A stretch of 64,000 nt of DNA from NCBI RefSeq assembly GCF_002737755.1, contig NZ_PEGH01000017.1:434001-498000 (forward strand), written 5' to 3'. The notes beneath the pieces were generated by a model. That model searched no databases. It was not told the DNA's origin and was given only the letters and a program-made list of their open reading frames with translations. The first letter of the stretch is position 1; the number at the start of each line of letters is the position of its first letter. Source of the stretch: Caulobacter sp. BP25 (lineage in GTDB: Bacteria; Pseudomonadota; Alphaproteobacteria; Caulobacterales; Caulobacteraceae). Positions 56,315-64,000 of this stretch are shown here, piece by piece. Both the position numbers and the translations under genes were made by a program.

Positions 56315-56346
56315 CGCAAAAACTTCTTCGGGGCGTTGTTGATTTT

Positions 56347-56362
56347 TGGACGGATGCGTCCA
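56347..56362 (+). promoter_or_regulatory. Candidate TetR operator of the efflux operon
   Basis: TGGACG-GATG-CGTCCA is a perfect inverted repeat 72 bases upstream of the emrA-like start, in the promoter region. The tetR gene at the operon end is the likely reader. The interpretation is inference. Confidence 0.5.
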
Positions 56363-56434
56363 TTTATCCGCTTGTCGCGCTGGCCTTATGGCTCTATCGG
56401 GCGCGCCTACGCTGTCCGGATAGGGTTTTCGTCC

Positions 56435-57538
56435 ATGGCGACGCCGCAAAATAAGAAGCTGGTCCCGATGATCGTCGGTGGGGCCGTTCTGATCGCCGTC
56501 GTGGTCGGCGGGACCCTGTGGTTTGTCGACAAACAGCGCTTCGAAAGCACCGACAACGCCTTTGTGCAGGCCGATACGGTGCAGATCAGCCCGCAGGTCT
56601 CCGGCTACGTGGCCGAGGTGGTGGTGGCCGACAACCAGCGGGTCGAGCCCGGCCAGGTGCTGGCCAAGATCGACCCGTCGACCTTCCAGGCCCTCGTCGA
56701 CCAGGCGATCGCCAACGCCAGCGCTGCAGACGCCGCCGTCCGCGCCATCGACGACAAGAACAGCCTCGAGCAGGCGATGATCGCCCAGCGCGCGGCCGGC
56801 GTGACCAGCGCCAAGGCCGACGCCAACCGGGCCAAGGCCGACCTCGACCGCTACAACGCCCTGGCCAGCCAAGGCTGGGTCTCGCAGCAGAAGGTCCAAA
56901 CCGAGCGCGCCGCCGCCACCCAGACCGTCGCCGGAGTCGTCAGCGCCCAGGCCGCGCTGGAAGCTGAACGCCGCGCCGCCCAGTCGCTGGGTTCGGCCAA
57001 GGACCAGGCGATCGCTCAAGCCGCCGCCGCCCACGCCGCCGTCGAGCAGGCCAAGCTGAACCTGGAACGCACCGTGATCCGCTCGCCGGTGGCCGGCGTG
57101 GTTGGCGCCCGCGCGGTGCGTCCGGGCCAGCTGGTCCAGCCGGGCGGGGCCCTGATGTCGGTGGTGCCGCTGGGCCAGGCCTATGTCGTCGCCAACTTCA
57201 AGGAAACCCAGGTCGCCCGCCTGCGGATCGGCCAGCCAGTCGAGATCAAGGCCGACGCGTTCGGCAAAGAAAAGATCATCGGCAAGGTCGACAGCTTCGC
57301 GCCGGCCACCGGTCAGGAGTTCGCCCTGATCCCGGTCGAGAATGCGGTCGGCAACTTCACCAAGATCACCCAGCGCCTGCCGGTGAAGATCGCCGTCGAC
57401 CGCAGCCCGCTGGGCGCGGCCCTGCGTCCTGGCCTGTCGGTCGAGATCAAGGTCGACGTCCGCGACCGCTCGGGCCCCTCCTTCGCCGAGGCGGCCCAGG
57501 CAACGCCGCAAGTCGCCCGTCAGGGCGCGGCCCGCTAG
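56435..57538 (+). CDS. emrA: HlyD-family periplasmic adaptor (EmrA-like)
   Basis: A 367-aa membrane fusion protein with one N-terminal membrane segment (MIVGGAVLIAVVVGGTLWFV). A lipoyl half (VQADTVQISPQVSGYVAEVVV) and coiled-coil hairpin follow, then the second lipoyl half (RSPVAGVVGARAVRPGQLVQPGG) and a beta barrel. It links an MFS pump to an outer-membrane channel. The ATG at 56435 is the sensible start; the longer frame would place it over the operator. Confidence 0.9.
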   Translation: MATPQNKKLVPMIVGGAVLIAVVVGGTLWFVDKQRFESTDNAFVQADTVQISPQVSGYVAEVVVADNQRVEPGQVLAKIDPSTFQALVDQAIANASAADAAVRAIDDKNSLEQAMIAQRAAGVTSAKADANRAKADLDRYNALASQGWVSQQKVQTERAAATQTVAGVVSAQAALEAERRAAQSLGSAKDQAIAQAAAAHAAVEQAKLNLERTVIRSPVAGVVGARAVRPGQLVQPGGALMSVVPLGQAYVVANFKETQVARLRIGQPVEIKADAFGKEKIIGKVDSFAPATGQEFALIPVENAVGNFTKITQRLPVKIAVDRSPLGAALRPGLSVEIKVDVRDRSGPSFAEAAQATPQVARQGAAR

Positions 57539-57552
57539 ACGGCGGACGCGTC

Positions 57553-59145
57553 ATGACCGACGCCGCCGTCCCCGCCTCGCAAGCCGCCCAGGCCGCTCCC
57601 ACGTCCGAGATCGACTGGACCAAACTGTTCCTGGGCTTCGGGGCCATGGTCATTGGCCAGTTCATGGCCATCCTGGACATCCAGATCGTCGCCGCCTCGC
57701 TGCCTCAGATTCAGGCCGGCGTCGGCGCCAGCACCGACCAGGTCAGCTGGATTCAGACCGCCTACCTGATCCCCGAGGTCGTGATGATCCCCCTGTCGGG
57801 ATACCTGTCACGCCTGTGGGGCACCCAGCGCGTCTACCTGATCTCGTGCGCGGGCTTCATCGTCATGAGCGTGCTGACAGGCCTGTCGACCTCGATCGAC
57901 ATGATGATCCTGACCCGGGCGCTGCAGGGCTTCATCGGCGGGGCGATGATCCCCACCGTGTTCGCCGTGGCCTTCACCGCCTTCCCGCCCGAGCGGCGCT
58001 TGACGGCCAGCGTAATCATGGGCCTGATCGTCACCCTGGCTCCGACGGTCGGCCCTACGCTTGGCGGCCACCTCACCGAGTGGCTGAGCTGGCGCTGGCT
58101 GTTCTTCATCAACGTGCCGACGGGCCTTGTCGTGCTGTTCGGCGTCGCCCGCTGGGGCGATTTCGACAAGGGCGATCCCAGCCTGGCTAAGGGCTTCGAC
58201 TGGTTCGGCCTGGCCATCATGGCCGTCTTCCTGATGAGCATGCAGTACGTACTGGAGGAAGGCGCCAAGGACGACTGGTTCGACGACACCGCCATCCTGT
58301 GGCTGACCGTCACGGCCGCGATTGGCGGTATGCTCTTCATTTGGCGGCAACTGACCTACAAAAACCCGATCGTCGAGCTGCGGGCGTTCTCGAACCGGAA
58401 CTTCACGGTCGGCGTCTTGATGACCGCCGTCTCGGGCGCCAGCCTGTTTGGGGGCACCTTCCTGCTGCCGCAGTTCCTGGGTCGGGTGCGGAACTATTCG
58501 GCGTCGGAGGTCGGCACGACCATGATCATCTCGGGTCTGTCGATGTTCCTGACCGGACCGATCGCCGGACGCCTGGTGCGCAAGACCGACCCGCGGATTC
58601 CGATGTGCATCGGCTTCCTGCTGGCTGGCTGGGGCATGTACATGGCCCACGGCGTGACCAAGGATTGGGGGTTTTGGGAGTTCGCCGGGGTTCAGGCCTG
58701 CCGGGGCGTGGGCGTGATGATCGCCATGATCGCCACCCAGCAGATCACCATGAGCACCCTGCCGCCGCACATGGTCAAGAACGCTTCGGGTCTGGTGAAC
58801 CTGTCGCGCAACACCGGCGGCGCGGTGGGCTTGGCCCTGCTGGCGACCTCGATCACCCAGCAGACGGCGCTTTACTATGACGACATGACCTCGAAGGTGA
58901 CCCAGGGCGGCCCCACCGCCAGCATGATGGCGGGCCTGACCGAACGCATGACCCAGCTGGGCGTCGCCGATCCCGCCGGCGCGGCCCGCAAGGCGATCAG
59001 CGGCATGATGGAGCAGCAGGCGACCGTCATGGCGTTCGGCGACAGCTTTACCCTGCTGGCGATCGGCTGCTTCATCGCCGCCGCGGTCTCGCTGCTGGCC
59101 ACCCCCGCCAAGGGCGCCACGCCCCCACCTTCGGACGCCCACTAA
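57553..59145 (+). CDS. emrB: DHA2-family multidrug MFS transporter (EmrB-like)
   Basis: A 530-aa 14-helix MFS transporter. MVIGQFMAILDIQIVAASLP is the DHA2 helix 1 signature with the membrane Asp, and GGHLTEWLSWRWLFFINVPTG is the conserved motif C region. It exports toxic compounds with the adaptor encoded upstream. It follows by 14 bases, and its TAA overlaps the tetR ATG by one base. Confidence 0.92.
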   Translation: MTDAAVPASQAAQAAPTSEIDWTKLFLGFGAMVIGQFMAILDIQIVAASLPQIQAGVGASTDQVSWIQTAYLIPEVVMIPLSGYLSRLWGTQRVYLISCAGFIVMSVLTGLSTSIDMMILTRALQGFIGGAMIPTVFAVAFTAFPPERRLTASVIMGLIVTLAPTVGPTLGGHLTEWLSWRWLFFINVPTGLVVLFGVARWGDFDKGDPSLAKGFDWFGLAIMAVFLMSMQYVLEEGAKDDWFDDTAILWLTVTAAIGGMLFIWRQLTYKNPIVELRAFSNRNFTVGVLMTAVSGASLFGGTFLLPQFLGRVRNYSASEVGTTMIISGLSMFLTGPIAGRLVRKTDPRIPMCIGFLLAGWGMYMAHGVTKDWGFWEFAGVQACRGVGVMIAMIATQQITMSTLPPHMVKNASGLVNLSRNTGGAVGLALLATSITQQTALYYDDMTSKVTQGGPTASMMAGLTERMTQLGVADPAGAARKAISGMMEQQATVMAFGDSFTLLAIGCFIAAAVSLLATPAKGATPPPSDAH

Positions 59146-59753
59146 TGCCGCGCATTCCCGGACAGATCGACGTCGCCAAGACCGAAGCCATCCTCGACGC
59201 CGCCGTCGAGGTGATCGGCGAGCGGGGCCTGGCCGCCCCGATGGAATCCATCGCCAAGCGGGCGGGGGTCTCCAAGCAGACGGTCTACAACCACTATGGC
59301 TCGAAGGCCGAGCTGATGCGGGCCTTGATGCAGCGCCGGGTCGAGCGGGTCACCGCGCCGCTGCGCGGCCAGGACGCGGTCGACAACCCCACCGCCACGC
59401 TGGAGGCCTACGCCCGCTCGCTGCTGGAGACGGTGACCACCAACAGGAACTACTCGATGATGCGGGTGGTGATGATGGGAGCGGGCGAGATGCCCGACGT
59501 CGCCCAGGAGGTCTATGAGGCCGGCCCCCTGAGCGCCCGCCGTCAGCTGGCGGCGTTCCTAAAGACCGAAACCGAGCTTGGCCGGATGAAGGTCGAGGAC
59601 TGCGATCAGGCGGCGGAGTTCTTCTCGGGCATGATCCTGGGCCACAACCAGATCCGCTCGCTGCTGCGCCTGCCGTCCGACAAGACGCCAGAACAGCTCG
59701 ACCGCTTCGCGCGGGAAGCAGCCGAACGGTTCATGCGGGCCTACGCGCCGTAA
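59145..59753 (+). CDS. TetR-family transcriptional regulator
   Basis: A 202-aa regulator with an N-terminal HTH (AILDAAVEVIGERGLAAPMESIAKRAGVSKQTVYNHYGSKAELM) and a TetR C-terminal ligand domain of the kind seen with YxaF/AcrR-like pumps. It is translated with emrB (TAATG overlap), so it likely represses its own operon and is released by pump substrates. Confidence 0.92.
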   Translation: MPRIPGQIDVAKTEAILDAAVEVIGERGLAAPMESIAKRAGVSKQTVYNHYGSKAELMRALMQRRVERVTAPLRGQDAVDNPTATLEAYARSLLETVTTNRNYSMMRVVMMGAGEMPDVAQEVYEAGPLSARRQLAAFLKTETELGRMKVEDCDQAAEFFSGMILGHNQIRSLLRLPSDKTPEQLDRFAREAAERFMRAYAP

Positions 59754-59760
59754 AAAGAGC

Positions 59761-59860
59761 TGTCATCCCGGCCGCAGCGGAGCGGAGAGCCGGGACCAAG
59801 GCATACTCAGCGCCTGCGGCGGTCCCGGCTCGGCGCGCGGCGCGCTTGGCCGGGATGACA
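59761..59860. terminator. Large bidirectional palindrome between tetR and fabI
   Basis: TGTCATCCCGGCC and GGCCGGGATGACA are perfect outer arms and AGCCGGGACC/GGTCCCGGCT are perfect inner arms. It sits between convergent genes, so it likely terminates both. This TGTCATCCCGGCC type of palindrome recurs in many alphaproteobacteria. Confidence 0.8.
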
Positions 59861-59872
59861 GGATCTTAGATC

Positions 59873-60688
59873 TTACGCCTCGTCCTGATCGGGCATGCCC
59901 ATCATGTGGAAGCCGGCGTCGACGTGGACCACTTCGCCCGTGGTCGACTTGCCCAGATCCGAGGCCAGCCACAGGGCGCAGCCGGCGACGCCTTCCATCG
60001 AGGTGTCTTCCTTCATCGCCGAGAAGGCGCGGCCTTGAGCGATCATGCCGCGGCCGCCGGAGATGCCGGCCAGGGCCAGGGTACGCATGGCGCCGGCCGA
60101 GATGGCGTTGGCGCGGATGCCCTTGGGGCCGAGGTCCCGGGCGATATAGCGGGTCGAGGCTTCCAGCGCCGCCTTGGCCACACCCATGGTGTTGTAGTTC
60201 GGGATGGTCCGCTCCGACCCCAGATAGGTCATGGTGATCAGCGAGCCGCCATTCGGCATCAGCTTGGACGCGCGCTTGGCGACGTCCACGAAGCTAAAGG
60301 CCGAGATGTTCATGGCCATCAGGAAGCCCTCGCGGGTCGTGTTGTCCACGAACGAGCCCTTCAGCTCATTCTTGTTGGCGAAGGCCACCGAGTGGATCAC
60401 GAAGTCCAGCGCGCCAAATTCCTTTTCAATGGCTGCGAAGGCCGCGTCCATCGAGGCGTCGTCGGTGACGTCGGCCGGGATCATCGTCTTGACGCCGATG
60501 CTTTCGGCCAGCGGGCGCACGCGGCGCTCCAGCTCTTCGCCCTGATAGGTGAAGGCCATCTCGGCGCCCTGAGCGGCCAGCTGGCTGGCGATGCCCCAGG
60601 CGATCGAGTTGTGGTTGGCCACGCCCATGACGAGGCCCTTCTTGCCCCGCATCAGCTCGCCCTTGGGGAATGCGTAGTCGTCGGCCAT
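59873..60688 (-). CDS. fabI: Enoyl-[acyl-carrier-protein] reductase (NADH) FabI
   Basis: A 271-aa SDR-fold enzyme for the last step of fatty-acid elongation. GVANHNSIAWGIA is the cofactor site, SVAFANKNELKGSF follows, and YNTMGVAKAALEAS holds the Tyr-x6-Lys pair. The start at 60688 (MADDYAFPKGELM) is chosen; the longer frame lacks similarity. It follows fabB by 77 bases. Confidence 0.94.
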   Translation of the reverse strand: MADDYAFPKGELMRGKKGLVMGVANHNSIAWGIASQLAAQGAEMAFTYQGEELERRVRPLAESIGVKTMIPADVTDDASMDAAFAAIEKEFGALDFVIHSVAFANKNELKGSFVDNTTREGFLMAMNISAFSFVDVAKRASKLMPNGGSLITMTYLGSERTIPNYNTMGVAKAALEASTRYIARDLGPKGIRANAISAGAMRTLALAGISGGRGMIAQGRAFSAMKEDTSMEGVAGCALWLASDLGKSTTGEVVHVDAGFHMMGMPDQDEA

Positions 60689-60765
60689 GTGTCGGGCCCT
60701 CTTTGGCAAATCGTTGAGCGCTGGTTAGCAGGGCTGGCCGTTGGGCGGAACCCTGCGCTCAAATC

Positions 60766-61977
60766 CTAGATCTTGCTGAAGATCAGCGTTCCGTTGGTGC
60801 CGCCAAAGCCGAAGCTGTTGGACATCACCGTCTCAAGCGGCTTGTCGACGCGCTGGCGCAGGATCGGCAGGTCGGCGAACTCAGGGTCCAGCTCCTCGAT
60901 GTGGGCGCTCTCGGCGGCAAAGCCGTTGTCGAGCATCAGGATCGAGTAGATGGCCTCCTGCGCGCCGGCGGCGCCCAGGCTGTGGCCGGTCAGGGACTTG
61001 GTCGATGAGATCATCGGCGGCTTGTCGCCGAACACCTCGCGCACCGCGCCCATCTCCTTGCTGTCGCCGACCGGCGTCGAGGTGCCGTGCGGGTTCAGGT
61101 AGTCGATCGCGCGGTTTCCCGCGTCGGCCATGGCCAGCTTCATGCAGCGCGCCGCGCCCTCGCCCGACGGGGCCACCATGTCATAGCCGTCGGAATTGGC
61201 GGCGTAGCCCACGAGTTCGCCGTAGATCTTGGCGCCGCGCGCCTTGGCGCGTTCGTACTCTTCCAGCACCACGATGCCCGCGCCGCCGGCGATCACGAAA
61301 CCGTCGCGCGCCTTGTCATAGGCGCGGCTGGCCACGGCCGGACGGTCGTTGAAGTTGCTGCTCATGGCGCCCATGGCGTCGAACAGGTTCGACAGGGTCC
61401 AGTCCAGCTCCTCGCAGCCGCCGGCGAAGACGACGTCCTGCTTGCCCATCTGGATCTGCTCGGCGGCCGCGCCGATGCAGTGGGCGCTGGTCGCGCAGGC
61501 CGAGCTGATCGAATAGTTGATCCCGCGGATCTTGAACCAGGTCGATAGCACCGCCGACGGGCCCGAGCTCATGGCCTTGGGCACGGCGAACGGGCCAATC
61601 CGCTTGGGGCCCTTTTCCATCGTCGTGGCGGCCGCCTGGACGATGATGCTGGTCGAAGGACCGCCCGAACCGACGATCAGGCCGGTGCGTTCGTTCGAAA
61701 TCTCGGTCTCTTCCAAGCCGGAATCGGCGATCGCCTGCTCCATGGCGATGTGGGCATAGGCCAAACCGGGCGACAGGAAGCGCGCCGCGCGGCGATCGAC
61801 CAGCGGCTCCCAGTCGATCTGGGGCGCGGCATGGACCTGACAACGGAAGCCCAGCTCGGCGTATTCCGGCGCGGCGACCACGCCGGAATTGGCCTCACGC
61901 AGGGAGGCCAGCACCTCATTGGCGTTGTTGCCGATGGACGAGACGATCCCCAGTCCGGTGACGACGACGCGACGCAT
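60766..61977 (-). CDS. fabB: 3-oxoacyl-[acyl-carrier-protein] synthase I FabB
   Basis: A 403-aa condensing enzyme. The active-site Cys is in [12 protein letters not shown], and the two His in [11 protein letters not shown] and [12 protein letters not shown]. With FabA upstream it makes unsaturated fatty acids. Length matches FabB (about 405). Confidence 0.95.
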   Translation of the reverse strand: MRRVVVTGLGIVSSIGNNANEVLASLREANSGVVAAPEYAELGFRCQVHAAPQIDWEPLVDRRAARFLSPGLAYAHIAMEQAIADSGLEETEISNERTGLIVGSGGPSTSIIVQAAATTMEKGPKRIGPFAVPKAMSSGPSAVLSTWFKIRGINYSISSACATSAHCIGAAAEQIQMGKQDVVFAGGCEELDWTLSNLFDAMGAMSSNFNDRPAVASRAYDKARDGFVIAGGAGIVVLEEYERAKARGAKIYGELVGYAANSDGYDMVAPSGEGAARCMKLAMADAGNRAIDYLNPHGTSTPVGDSKEMGAVREVFGDKPPMISSTKSLTGHSLGAAGAQEAIYSILMLDNGFAAESAHIEELDPEFADLPILRQRVDKPLETVMSNSFGFGGTNGTLIFSKI

Positions 61978-62002
61978 TCTTTAAATCCTCTTCTCCCCCT
62001 CC

Positions 62003-62057
62003 GATCCGTCAGGGGCCGGTTCTTTCGCTAAACGACCGGTCTTAAAACTAACGGATC
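62003..62057 (-). promoter_or_regulatory. Nested inverted repeat in the fabA-fabB gap
   Basis: GATCCGT and ACGGATC form outer arms, and GGCCGGT/ACCGGTC (one mismatch) inner ones. The outer arm reaches the fabA stop codon. It might regulate or process the fabA-fabB message; there is no T-run. Confidence 0.4.
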
Positions 62058-62568
62058 AAGCCATTTGTTCAGGCGTGAACAGGCCGACCTTCAGGTCCTT
62101 GGTTTCGTAGATCACCTTGCCGTCGGCCTCCAGCACGCCTTCGCCGATTCCCATGACGAGCTTGCGCATGATGACCCGCTTCAGGTCGATCTTGTAGACG
62201 ACTTTCTTGACGTCCGGAGTCACCTGGCCGGTGAACTTGACCTCGCCCACGCCCAGAGCGCGGCCACGGCCCGGCGCGCCCGACCAGCCCAGGAAGAAGC
62301 CGACCAGCTGCCACATGGCGTCCAGGCCCAGGCAGCCAGGCATGACCGGATCGCCGATGAAATGGCAGCCGAAGAACCAGAGGTCTGGGTTGATGTCGAA
62401 TTCGGCTTCGACATAGCCCTTGCCGTACTTGCCGCCGTCCGACTCGATCCGGACGATCCGGTCGAACATCAGCATCGGCGGAGCCGGCAGTTGGGCGTTG
62501 CCCGGGCCGAAAAGCTCGCCCCGGCCGCAAGCCAGGAGTTCCTCAAAGGTGTAGGCGTTCTTCTGCAT
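62056..62568 (-). CDS. fabA: 3-hydroxydecanoyl-[acyl-carrier-protein] dehydratase FabA
   Basis: A 170-aa hotdog dehydratase/isomerase that introduces the cis double bond. [24 protein letters not shown] holds the active-site His and Asp, and [21 protein letters not shown] is the typical start. First gene of the fabA-fabB-fabI run on the minus strand. Confidence 0.96.
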   Translation of the reverse strand: MQKNAYTFEELLACGRGELFGPGNAQLPAPPMLMFDRIVRIESDGGKYGKGYVEAEFDINPDLWFFGCHFIGDPVMPGCLGLDAMWQLVGFFLGWSGAPGRGRALGVGEVKFTGQVTPDVKKVVYKIDLKRVIMRKLVMGIGEGVLEADGKVIYETKDLKVGLFTPEQMA

Positions 62569-62636
62569 GGGCCACGCCCTAGCACGGCGGCGGGGCGCGC
62601 CTCAATGTTTCCCTGTCGAAACGCCCCGCGAGGCGG

Positions 62637-63173
62637 TCAGTCCTTGCCGCACTGGGCGGCCGGGTCGGCGCCCCAGATCTCGCGCTCGCGGGCCCAGCCC
62701 GACACCCCATCGGCCCGCAGGCGGCACCAGCCGTCTTCGCACTTGTCGAGGGACGCGATCCCTCGCGCCTTCAGATAGGCGGTGACCTTCGCGCCCTCCT
62801 TGGGCGACTTCAGCAAAGGCAGGCTGGTCGGCTGGACCCGCATGGCCGAGCGGCGGCCATCGACAGTGCGCTTGTGCACCCAGGCCAAGCCGCCCTCGGG
62901 ATCGCAGATCCGCCGCCACTCGCGGGTTTCGGCCACGACCTGCACCGGCAGGCCTTTGGCGCGGTAGACCCAAAGCAACTGATGGGCCTCGTCGGGGCCC
63001 TTGCGCGCGTTCACTTCCGTGTATTTCAGCGAGACGTAGCGCGGCACCTCCAGCCCGGACGGCGTGATCCGGGGCCCCTGGGCGAGCGCCGGGCCAGCGG
63101 CGAAAGCGGCTAGACCCAGCACGAGCGGCATGAAACGCTTCCAGAGCGAACCTTGTTCTGTTTTCGACGGCAT
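62637..63173 (-). CDS. Secreted SH3-domain protein
   Basis: A 178-aa protein with a signal peptide (FMPLVLGLAAFAAGPALAQ) and two SH3-like repeats (VSLKYTEVNARKGPDEAHQLLWVYRAKGLPV, then EGAKVTAYLKARGIASLDKCEDGWCRLRADGVSGWARE). Family members bind the cell wall or aid envelope integrity. It is divergent from the dehydrogenase gene. Confidence 0.85.
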   Translation of the reverse strand: MPSKTEQGSLWKRFMPLVLGLAAFAAGPALAQGPRITPSGLEVPRYVSLKYTEVNARKGPDEAHQLLWVYRAKGLPVQVVAETREWRRICDPEGGLAWVHKRTVDGRRSAMRVQPTSLPLLKSPKEGAKVTAYLKARGIASLDKCEDGWCRLRADGVSGWAREREIWGADPAAQCGKD

Positions 63174-63245
63174 GTTGCTTGGCCCCCTCGGGCCCCTTTG
63201 CTACAGCTTTCAAACGCCCGTCAGTGAGAGCTTTTCAGTCCGACC

Positions 63246-64000
63246 ATGGCCGCCCGCAAGCTCAAAGTCGTCGTCACCCGCAAACTCCCCGATCCGGTGG
63301 AGACGCGGATGCGCGAACTGTTCGACACCGAACTCAACGTCACCGACACGCCGATGACGCCGAATGAGCTGGTGGACGCTATGAATCGCGCCGACGTGCT
63401 GGTTCCAACGATCACCGACCGCATCGACTCGCGCCTTCTGTCGCGATCCGGCGATCGGCTCAAGCTCATCGCCAATTTTGGCGCCGGCGTGGACAATATC
63501 GACGTCGCCACGGCCAATGCGCGCGGCATCATTGTCACCAACACCCCGGGCGTCCTGACCGAGGACACCGCCGACCTGACCATGACCCTGATCATGGCCG
63601 CCTCGCGCCGGATCGTCGAAGGCGCCGAGGTGGTCAAGGCCGGCGGCTTCCATGGCTGGTCGCCGACCTGGATGCTGGGCCGCCGCCTGTGGGGCAAGCG
63701 CCTGGGCATTATCGGCATGGGCCGCATCGGCCAGGCCGTCGCCCGCCGCGCCAAGGCCTTCGGCATGCAGGTGCACTACCATAACCGCAAGCCCATCAGC
63801 CCGCGCATCGCCGAAGAGCTGGGCTGCACCTATTGGGAAAGCCTGGACCAGATGTTGGCCCGGATGGACTTCATCTCGGTCAACTGCCCGCACACCCCGG
63901 CGACCTATCACCTGCTGTCGGCGCGCCGGCTGAAGCTGCTGCGGCCGCACGCCATCGTGGTCAACACCGCGCGCGGCGAGGTGATCGACGAGGGGGCCCT
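63246..64000 (+). CDS. 2-hydroxyacid dehydrogenase, glyoxylate reductase type (runs off the window)
   Basis: The first 251 residues of a D-isomer-specific 2-hydroxyacid dehydrogenase. NFGAGVDNIDVATANARGI comes before the NAD motif IGMGRIGQAVARRAKAFG, and VNTARGEVIDEGA is near the end of the window. The opening RKLPDPVETRMRELF is typical of GyaR-like glyoxylate/hydroxypyruvate reductases. The catalytic Glu/His part lies outside the window. Confidence 0.85.
   Translation, partial: MAARKLKVVVTRKLPDPVETRMRELFDTELNVTDTPMTPNELVDAMNRADVLVPTITDRIDSRLLSRSGDRLKLIANFGAGVDNIDVATANARGIIVTNTPGVLTEDTADLTMTLIMAASRRIVEGAEVVKAGGFHGWSPTWMLGRRLWGKRLGIIGMGRIGQAVARRAKAFGMQVHYHNRKPISPRIAEELGCTYWESLDQMLARMDFISVNCPHTPATYHLLSARRLKLLRPHAIVVNTARGEVIDEGA

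Noticed and set aside
55829-57511. Long minus-strand open frame (560 aa) over dut and emrA
   Set aside because: It is a shadow of two conserved plus-strand genes.

Overview
The window is chromosomal DNA from a high-GC alphaproteobacterium, almost certainly a Caulobacter or a close relative. The main evidence is an fzlA gene (the FtsZ-binding GST-like division protein) whose Trp38 and C-terminal Asp227 fall at the expected positions. A GANTC (CcrM-type) site lies upstream of dnaA, a fabA-fabB-fabI operon is present, and the dnaA, dnaK and glnD products have Caulobacter-like lengths. Coding density is high, nearly every gene has the composition of its neighbours, and I see no tRNA, rRNA, CRISPR array, intact IS element or prophage. 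dnaA is present, but I found no recognisable replication origin.

Layout. 0-9 kb: the 5' end of a purU-like gene, argE, surface polysaccharide genes (GT2, rfbC, galU), an alpha/beta hydrolase, threonine dehydratase, an FKBP lipoprotein, then queG overlapping fzlA. 8.6-19 kb: hldE (LPS heptose), a cation efflux transporter, a divergent pair of citrate synthase paralogues (one fused to an HTH), an orphan ligase-associated exonuclease, two thioesterases with a DUF2256 mini-gene, a 32-aa membrane peptide, a histone-deacetylase-like amidohydrolase, tesB and a Nudix hydrolase. 18-27 kb: rimM, rpsP and ffh, a CBS protein, mdh, then mesaconyl-CoA hydratase and a malyl-CoA lyase/thioesterase homologue (ethylmalonyl-CoA pathway chemistry) with HIT and DUF2237 proteins.

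27-45 kb: a DsbA-like lipoprotein, glnD with an apparent one-base frameshift in a G-run, mutS, a RhuM-family protein between mutS and dnaJ, dnaJ, dnaK, an M1 aminopeptidase, alkB, dnaA, rpsT and an enoyl-CoA hydratase. 45.8-47.7 kb is the most accessory-looking part: a repeat of about 0.6 kb that also occurs at 27.4-28.1 kb, a 141-nt extended hairpin, an AT-richer frameshifted membrane gene, and a small membrane gene behind a BlaI-like palindrome. 47.7-64 kb: mutM, ubiE-ubiB, a lipoprotein resembling a toxin-type nuclease domain, coaBC, a Tat-exported-looking aminotransferase, a winged-HTH protein, dut, an emrA-emrB-tetR efflux operon, fabI, fabB and fabA, an SH3 protein and the start of a 2-hydroxyacid dehydrogenase.

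Most of the window is conserved housekeeping DNA. The unusual content lies between genes: a family of palindromic repeats, the paired long repeat, the large hairpin and several candidate operators. Nothing amounts to a clear new multi-gene system. The strongest leads are the duplicated structured intergenic element, the HTH-citrate synthase divergon, possible PhaR-like control of the mch/mcl region, and the lipoprotein with a BECR-nuclease-like domain.
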